Assembly (NCBI GenBank): GCA_902586485.1
Contig: CACIHO010000005.1
Location: 1-64,000, forward strand
DNA length: 64,000 nucleotides
Reading direction: 5' to 3'
From: an uncultured Pelagibacteraceae bacterium
GTDB taxonomy: Bacteria; Pseudomonadota; Alphaproteobacteria; Pelagibacterales; Pelagibacteraceae
Position 1 is the first letter of the stretch, and the number at the start of each line of letters is the position of its first letter. The position numbers were made by a program, and so were the translations under genes. Below are positions 59,309-64,000 of this stretch, piece by piece. A model generated the notes under the pieces. That model ran no database searches, was not told where the DNA came from, and saw only the letters and a list, made by a program, of their open reading frames with translations.

Positions 59309-60358
59309 TACGTCTCCATCTTTCACAATATAATCTTTACCTTCTAATCTCATTTTTCCATTAGCTTTAGAATTTACCCATCCATCATTTGCAACGAAGT
59401 CCTCATAAGATATAGTTTCAGCTCTAATGAAACCCTTTTCAAAATCTGTATGAATTTCTCCTGCAGCTTCTGGAGCAGTACAGTTTTTTTTTATAGTCCA
59501 AGCCCTAGTTTCTTCAGGTCCAGAAGTAAAATATGTATCAAGCTCTAATATTTTATAGCCCTTTTGAATCAATATACTTAGACCTGTATCTTTTAAACCA
59601 ATCATATCCATATAATTTTTTTTTTCATCTTCTGCTAATTCATTAATTTGGTTTTCTATGTCTGCAGAAATAATCAGAGTGTTATCTTTTCCAAATTTTT
59701 CAATAAAGTTTTTAGTATATTTGTTTCCATCCTGCACGCTTTGCTCATCTACATTGCAAACAAAAATCTTTGGTTTTATTGATAAGAGGCCACTTTGATT
59801 AAGTTGTTTTGTATCAAATTGAGAATTTAATACTGATATATCTTTATCATTGTTAATGTAGTCTAATGCAATCTCTAGAATCTTAAGCTGATTTTCGTCT
59901 AAGTTTTTCTTATTATTTTTTTCAAGTCTTTTTTGGATAGATTCTAGGTCAGCTAACATCATTTCGGTTTCAATGATCTCAAGATCTCTTATAGGGTCAA
60001 CGTCTGGATTAACACTTTGAATATCATCTGAGTCAAAGCATCTAATCATATGAATTACTGCATCAACTTCCCTTATGTGAGAAAGAAATTTATTACCTAA
60101 TCCTTCACCTTTAGATGCACCTTTAACAAGACCAGCTATATCTACAAATGAAATAGTCGTATTTATTGTTTTTTTTGATTTTGAAACTTCTGATAATTTA
60201 CTCAATCTTTTATCTGGAACGGGGACAACTCCGATGTTAGGATCTATCGTACAAAACGGAAAATTTGCAGCTTGGGCTTTGCTTGAGTTTGTTAGAGCAT
60301 TGAAGAGTGTAGATTTACCCACATTAGGCAAACCAACTATTCCACATTTAAAACTCAT
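59285..60358 (-). CDS. ychF: Ribosome-binding ATPase/GTPase YchF
   Basis: An Obg-family P-loop NTPase that prefers ATP, 357 residues. Walker A is GLPNVGKSTLFNAL (near 8), FVDIAGLVKGASKGEGLGNKFL (near 71) is switch II, and ICNVDEQS replaces NKxD, the usual YchF change. The C-terminal TGS domain has CTAPEAAGEIHTDFEKGFIRAE. It overlaps the pth stop by one base, the standard pth-ychF pairing. Confidence 0.96.
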   Translation of the reverse strand: MSFKCGIVGLPNVGKSTLFNALTNSSKAQAANFPFCTIDPNIGVVPVPDKRLSKLSEVSKSKKTINTTISFVDIAGLVKGASKGEGLGNKFLSHIREVDAVIHMIRCFDSDDIQSVNPDVDPIRDLEIIETEMMLADLESIQKRLEKNNKKNLDENQLKILEIALDYINNDKDISVLNSQFDTKQLNQSGLLSIKPKIFVCNVDEQSVQDGNKYTKNFIEKFGKDNTLIISADIENQINELAEDEKKNYMDMIGLKDTGLSILIQKGYKILELDTYFTSGPEETRAWTIKKNCTAPEAAGEIHTDFEKGFIRAETISYEDFVANDGWVNSKANGKMRLEGKDYIVKDGDVLNFRFNT

Positions 60359-60918
60359 TATTTATTGTTTACAGTGCTAGAGAATAAATCTAATTTTTTG
60401 TCTATAAGCATTGAAATAGAATCTGTGATATTATTTGTAATTTTTTCCAATCCAATTATTTCATCCTCATCAAAATTTTGAAGGACAAAATCACTTACTT
60501 CCATTTTATCCTTTGGTTTACCAATACCTATTCGCACTCTTGAATAATCTTTACCAATGAATTTATCTATTGATGCAATTCCATTGTGTCCTGCATCAGA
60601 GCCACCAAATTTTGCTTTTATCTTTCCAAATTCTACATCTAGATCGTCATGAAAAACGATGACATCCTCAGCATCAATTTTAAAATATTCAATTAATTCC
60701 CTAATACAAATTCCAGAATTATTCATAAAAGTTAAAGGTTTAATAGCATACACTTTTTGGTCTCCTACATTGCCAGTTGTAAGAAGTCCTTTAAATTTTG
60801 GTTTTTGTTTTGAAAGTCCAAATTTTTTATTTATTGCATCTATAATTTTGAAACCAACATTGTGCCTATTGTTTTCACTGTCTGGGGTTGGATTGCCTAA
60901 TCCTACAAGTAGAAGCAT
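60358..60918 (-). CDS. pth: Peptidyl-tRNA hydrolase
   Basis: Recycles peptidyl-tRNA released from stalled ribosomes; 186 residues. LVGLGNPTPDSENNRHNVGF (near 4-23, catalytic His), PLTFMNNSG (near 62), FHDDLDVEFGKIKAKFGGSDAGHNG (near 90-114) and YSRVRIGIGKP are all family motifs. It lies 41 bases downstream of rplY on the same strand and is coupled to ychF. Confidence 0.97.
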   Translation of the reverse strand: MLLLVGLGNPTPDSENNRHNVGFKIIDAINKKFGLSKQKPKFKGLLTTGNVGDQKVYAIKPLTFMNNSGICIRELIEYFKIDAEDVIVFHDDLDVEFGKIKAKFGGSDAGHNGIASIDKFIGKDYSRVRIGIGKPKDKMEVSDFVLQNFDEDEIIGLEKITNNITDSISMLIDKKLDLFSSTVNNK

Positions 60919-60959
60919 AAAATATTAATATTGGAGGATAAAGTTCAAATTTATTTAAC

Positions 60960-61673
60960 TTATTTTTTTTCTTCAGCAGGTTTTTTATCTTCACCTTCTT
61001 TTTTGTCACCTTCAGCCGCTGGTTTATCTCCACCTTCAGCTGCCGAAGCTTCTGCTCCTTCAGCACCTTCTCCTTCAGCCACTTCAGCTTCTGCAGGTTT
61101 TTCAGGTTCTTTCATAACAGTTGGAGCTGCTAGAGTTGCAATTACGAAATCTCTACCTTGAATCGTAGGAGTAACTTCACTGTCAAGATTTATAGAAGAA
61201 ATCTTAAAACTCTCTCCAATATCAACTCCATCAAGATCTATTACAAGATTTTCTGGAATTTTTTCGCTTGGACATTTTAGTTCAACTTTTCTTCTTACAA
61301 TGTTTAAAACTCCACCTCTTTTCAAACCAGGAGATTTTTCATGATTTAAAAATTTTACTGGAACTTCAATTCTAACTTTTATTCCTGCAACTATTCTTAG
61401 AAAGTCTACATGAATTGGCTCATCTGAAATAACGTCATATTTTATTTCTCTTGGCAGAACTTTTTGAGGTTTACCATCAACATTTAAAGTTATGATGCTT
61501 GAAAAAAAGTTTTCGTTTTCTATTAATGTCTTGAGTATTTTTTTTGATATTGAAATTTTCTCGTTTTGAGCCTCTCCACCGTAAATTATAGCAGGTACAT
61601 TACCATTTTCCCTTAATGAATTTAATTCACCTTTAGTTTTGTTAGTTCTGATGTTGGCCTCTAATGAATTCAT
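60960..61673 (-). CDS. rplY: 50S ribosomal protein L25/Ctc with long acidic low-complexity tail
   Basis: A 5S rRNA-binding ribosomal protein of the long (Ctc) type, 237 residues. The N-terminal L25 domain is residues 1-90 (NGNVPAIIYGGE, near 27) and the second Ctc domain follows to about residue 182 (LKRGGVLNIVRRKVELKCP). After this comes about 55 residues made almost only of Glu, Ala, Gly, Lys, Pro and Asp. The tail-coding DNA is clearly richer in G and C than the surroundings. Confidence 0.95.
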   Translation of the reverse strand: MNSLEANIRTNKTKGELNSLRENGNVPAIIYGGEAQNEKISISKKILKTLIENENFFSSIITLNVDGKPQKVLPREIKYDVISDEPIHVDFLRIVAGIKVRIEVPVKFLNHEKSPGLKRGGVLNIVRRKVELKCPSEKIPENLVIDLDGVDIGESFKISSINLDSEVTPTIQGRDFVIATLAAPTVMKEPEKPAEAEVAEGEGAEGAEASAAEGGDKPAAEGDKKEGEDKKPAEEKK

Positions 61674-61718
61674 AAAAACAAGGGTTTTTAGCTTAAGTTC
61701 TTTAATAACTCAAGGTAT

Positions 61719-62651
61719 TTATTTGAATAAATCTGATACTGAGGTTGAATTAGATATTCTTTTAATCGCTTCACCCATAAGGCTAGAAATTGACAAAACC
61801 TCTATGTTTTTAACCCCTTTAACTCTATTCATGTTATCAATTGTGTCAGTTATTACTAAATTTTTAATTTCAGAATTTTTAATTTTTTTTACAGCTTCTC
61901 CACTAAGAACTCCATGGGTTATATACACATAAACTTGTTTAGCACCTCGATCTTTAAGAGCTTTAGCTGCTTGTACTATTGTGCCACCTGAGTCGATTAT
62001 GTCGTCGACAATAATACAAGTTTTTCCTTTTACATCTCCAACAATATTCATTAATTGAGATTGACCTGGCTTTGGTCTTCTTTTATCTACAATAGCCAAC
62101 CCTACGTTTAAAATTTTTCCTAGTGCTCTGGCTCTCTCAGTGCCACCCACATCTGGAGCTACACAGATTAGGTTTTTACTATTTATCTTTTTTTTTACAT
62201 GTCTTGCAAAAATAGGTGTTGCAAATAAGTTGTCTACTGGAATATCAAAAAATCCTTGAATTTGACCTGCATGCAAATCAACAGTAACAACTCTGTCTGC
62301 CCCTGCTTTAGTGATTAGATTTGAGACAAGCTTTGCTGATATTGATGTTCTTGGTGCAACTTTTCTATCTTGTCTAGCATAACCAAAGTAAGGGATAACG
62401 GCTGTAATATTTTTTGCTGACGATCTCTTAAGTGCATCAATACATAAAAGTAGTTCCATTAAGTTATCATTTGCAGGAGATGAAATAGATTGAATTAAAA
62501 AAATACTATTTCCTCTAATATTTTCGTTAATTTCTACATAGATTTCCCCATCAGAAAAATTTTTAATACTAGAGTTAACCAATTTAGATTTTAGAAATTT
62601 AGCAATATTTTTGCTTAATGGTTTATTGCTATTTCCGGATAATAATTTCAT
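61719..62651 (-). CDS. prs: Ribose-phosphate pyrophosphokinase
   Basis: Makes PRPP for nucleotide, His and Trp synthesis; 310 residues. FSDGEIYVEINENIRG (near 37), PYFGYARQDRKVAPRTSISAKLVSNLI (near 92-118), VTVDLHAGQIQGFFD (near 127) and the PRPP-binding CIIVDDIIDSGGTIVQAA (near 212) are all present. It has full family length. It lies 45 bases upstream of rplY on the same strand. Confidence 0.98.
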   Translation of the reverse strand: MKLLSGNSNKPLSKNIAKFLKSKLVNSSIKNFSDGEIYVEINENIRGNSIFLIQSISSPANDNLMELLLCIDALKRSSAKNITAVIPYFGYARQDRKVAPRTSISAKLVSNLITKAGADRVVTVDLHAGQIQGFFDIPVDNLFATPIFARHVKKKINSKNLICVAPDVGGTERARALGKILNVGLAIVDKRRPKPGQSQLMNIVGDVKGKTCIIVDDIIDSGGTIVQAAKALKDRGAKQVYVYITHGVLSGEAVKKIKNSEIKNLVITDTIDNMNRVKGVKNIEVLSISSLMGEAIKRISNSTSVSDLFK

Positions 62652-62660
62652 TAAAAAAAC

Positions 62661-63419
62661 CTAATTAAGCATAATTATTGAAATATTTCTACCATAATCA
62701 TCATGATTTAATCTTAACGCTCTTCTCGCACTAAAAAAATTATTATTAATATCAAATGTATCAATATTTAGAGACTCAATTTTTTTAATTTTATTCTTTA
62801 AAAGACATGATTTTACATATTTAGGTAAATCAAAATAAAGCTTTTTGTTCTTAATTTTAAAAAATTTATTATTTTTTTTATCCTTTTTAACAAATTTTCT
62901 TTTAAAATCTTCTTTTACCTCATAATTTTTAACTGAAATAGCGGGTCCGATAGCTGCAGTTATATTTGTAGGATTAGAGCCCTTTTTAATCATAAATTGG
63001 ATTACCCTATGGATTATATCCTTGTATGCACCTTTCCACCCAGCATGAATTGCTGCAACTAATTTTGTTTTTTCATCACAGATTAAAATTGGCACACAGT
63101 CAGCAGTTAAAACAGCAATTGGTATGTTTTTTTGATTTGTAATTACTGCATCAGCTTTTGGTTTTGAATTAAATACATTTTTTTTGTTAATATAAACAAA
63201 CTTATTACTATGTATTTGATGAAGTAAAAAAATACTTTTAGCGGTTCTTTTTATTTTTTTTTTTACAATTTGTAAATTCTTTTTAACATCTGATGGTCTG
63301 TCTTTAGAGCCAGGACCACAGTTTAAACTTTTATAAATTTTTTTTGATTTACCACCAGTTTTATTAAAAAAACCGTGTTTAATTGTTTTAATTTTTGAGA
63401 GTTTTTTTGATTTTATCAA
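62661..63419 (-). CDS. pgeF: PgeF/YfiH-type copper-oxidase-fold peptidoglycan editing factor
   Basis: A 252-residue protein of the multicopper polyphenol oxidase (DUF152) family. The metal-site motifs are LLHQIHSNKFVYI (near 67), ADAVITNQKNIPIAVLTADCVPILI (near 89-113, Cys ligand) and VAAIHAGWKGAYKDII (near 121, HAGW). In E. coli the homologue removes L-Ser misincorporated in peptidoglycan precursors; other family members act on purine nucleosides. It overlaps the midA-like gene by four bases. Confidence 0.92.
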   Translation of the reverse strand: MIKSKKLSKIKTIKHGFFNKTGGKSKKIYKSLNCGPGSKDRPSDVKKNLQIVKKKIKRTAKSIFLLHQIHSNKFVYINKKNVFNSKPKADAVITNQKNIPIAVLTADCVPILICDEKTKLVAAIHAGWKGAYKDIIHRVIQFMIKKGSNPTNITAAIGPAISVKNYEVKEDFKRKFVKKDKKNNKFFKIKNKKLYFDLPKYVKSCLLKNKIKKIESLNIDTFDINNNFFSARRALRLNHDDYGRNISIIMLN

Positions 63420-64000
63420 TTTTGAAAACCTGATTTAAAATTATTTTTCTTATTTTTTACAAGCATGACTTTGAACAATTCACCCATTTGCTTTTCATCT
63501 ATCAAACGTCTTACTCGATAAAATAAATCTGCTTTTTTAGAAAATGCTATATTTTTGCTGATTATTTCTGCTCTTTCAAGAATACCCATATTTGTTAAAA
63601 ATTTTTTTTGATTTGTAAAAATTGAATTTATTTCTTTAAACTGATTTATAAATTTCTCAAAAGAATGAAAGTTTATATTATAAGTAATATCAGAGTCTCC
63701 AATATTTTCTAAAATGTTAGAATATTTGTGATTATTTACTGCTTGAAGAGTTTCATGCATTTTGCTGTCTGCATAACCATAATCAATAACTAACATTCCT
63801 CCATCATTTTTTTGTATTAAATCGCAGATTACTCTTAAATATTCAAAAGTATCTGGTGAATATTCTATAACGTTCTGATTTTTTGATATTTCAAAATTTA
63901 GATGTTTCTCAATTTTTTCTATATCTATTTTTTCATCTTTAAACTTAGCTTTTTTTGGATCATTCAAATTCACAAATCTTTCAAACCAAGAATCGTTTTT
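63416..64000 (-). CDS. MidA/NDUFAF7-like SAM-dependent methyltransferase, C-terminal part
   Basis: The frame stays open to the right edge, so the N-terminus is outside the window. WFERFV at the edge, YSPDTFEYLRVICDLIQKNDGGMLVIDYGYADSK and the later GDSDITYNINFHSF and NMGILERAEI segments match the DUF185/MidA family, whose eukaryotic members methylate a complex I subunit. The substrate here is inferred only by family. Confidence 0.85.
   Translation of the reverse strand, partial: KNDSWFERFVNLNDPKKAKFKDEKIDIEKIEKHLNFEISKNQNVIEYSPDTFEYLRVICDLIQKNDGGMLVIDYGYADSKMHETLQAVNNHKYSNILENIGDSDITYNINFHSFEKFINQFKEINSIFTNQKKFLTNMGILERAEIISKNIAFSKKADLFYRVRRLIDEKQMGELFKVMLVKNKKNNFKSGFQN

Noticed and set aside
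60875-61066. 63-codon Lys-rich frame on the minus strand spanning the end of rplY
   Set aside because: It reads the low-complexity rplY tail in another frame; composition explains it.

Overview
This window looks like part of the chromosome of a streamlined marine alphaproteobacterium of the SAR11 (Pelagibacterales) type. The DNA is very AT-rich with many A and T homopolymers, and Lys/Asn/Ile-rich proteins are common. Genes abut or overlap almost everywhere, no gap exceeds 300 bases, and I see no mobile element, CRISPR array, phage gene or rRNA. The gene set is alphaproteobacterial: a CcrM-type methyltransferase, the mutY/DUF721/DsbA/SMC block, a split b/b' ATP synthase stalk, DUF2093, a DUF3035 lipoprotein and retinal-forming carotenoid genes. 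The assignment is inferred from gene content and composition, not from a phylogenetic search.

Layout. 1-2.0 kb: right-hand part of tldD, then tldE; both reading frames are broken. 2.0-4.3 kb: FAD oxidoreductase, a secreted protein of unknown role and a YczE-like membrane protein. 4.3-8.4 kb: typA, a possible 38-residue basic protein, a clear terminator, then groEL and groES. 8.5-15.0 kb (plus strand): HAD-IIA phosphatase, ribF, ileS, lspA, a DUF3035 lipoprotein and a compact pgi. 14.9-22.6 kb (mostly minus): rsmD and purD, then an envelope block (LpxL/HtrB-type acyltransferase, lpxK, waaA, MsbA-like ABC transporter) and ubiA. 23-25.6 kb: quinone oxidoreductase, pirin, haloacid dehalogenase. 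25.6-33.7 kb (plus): rsmE, the aa3-type cytochrome oxidase locus with its assembly genes, thrC and a peroxiredoxin.

33.7-46.4 kb is one unbroken minus-strand run. In transcription order it is DUF721, DsbA-like, smc, atpI-atpB-atpE-atpF'-atpF (the F0 sector), crtI-crtB-crtY-blh (lycopene to beta-carotene to retinal), ispH, thrB and rnhA. 46.4-53.5 kb: mutY, a flavin monooxygenase, ccrM, rnhB, a family 4 uracil-DNA glycosylase, a TPR protein and ispE. A tRNA-Gln gene sits 3 bases before a CCA-adding-enzyme-like gene at 53.5-54.9 kb. Then greA, hemF, trmL, the bc1 complex (petABC), ychF, pth, rplY, prs, pgeF and a midA-like gene cut by the right edge.

The genes form a coherent energy set: bc1 complex, cytochrome oxidase, F0 ATP synthase and the retinal branch that would supply a proteorhodopsin. 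No rhodopsin gene and no crtE are in the window. I found no cassette that looks like a foreign defence or secondary-metabolism system. The observations I rate highest are: three GANTC sites, spaced by whole helical turns, in and just upstream of a near-consensus promoter of the GANTC methyltransferase gene; breakage of both partners of the TldD/TldE protease; a short SMC with no recognisable hinge; and the retinal genes lying directly behind the F0 operon.
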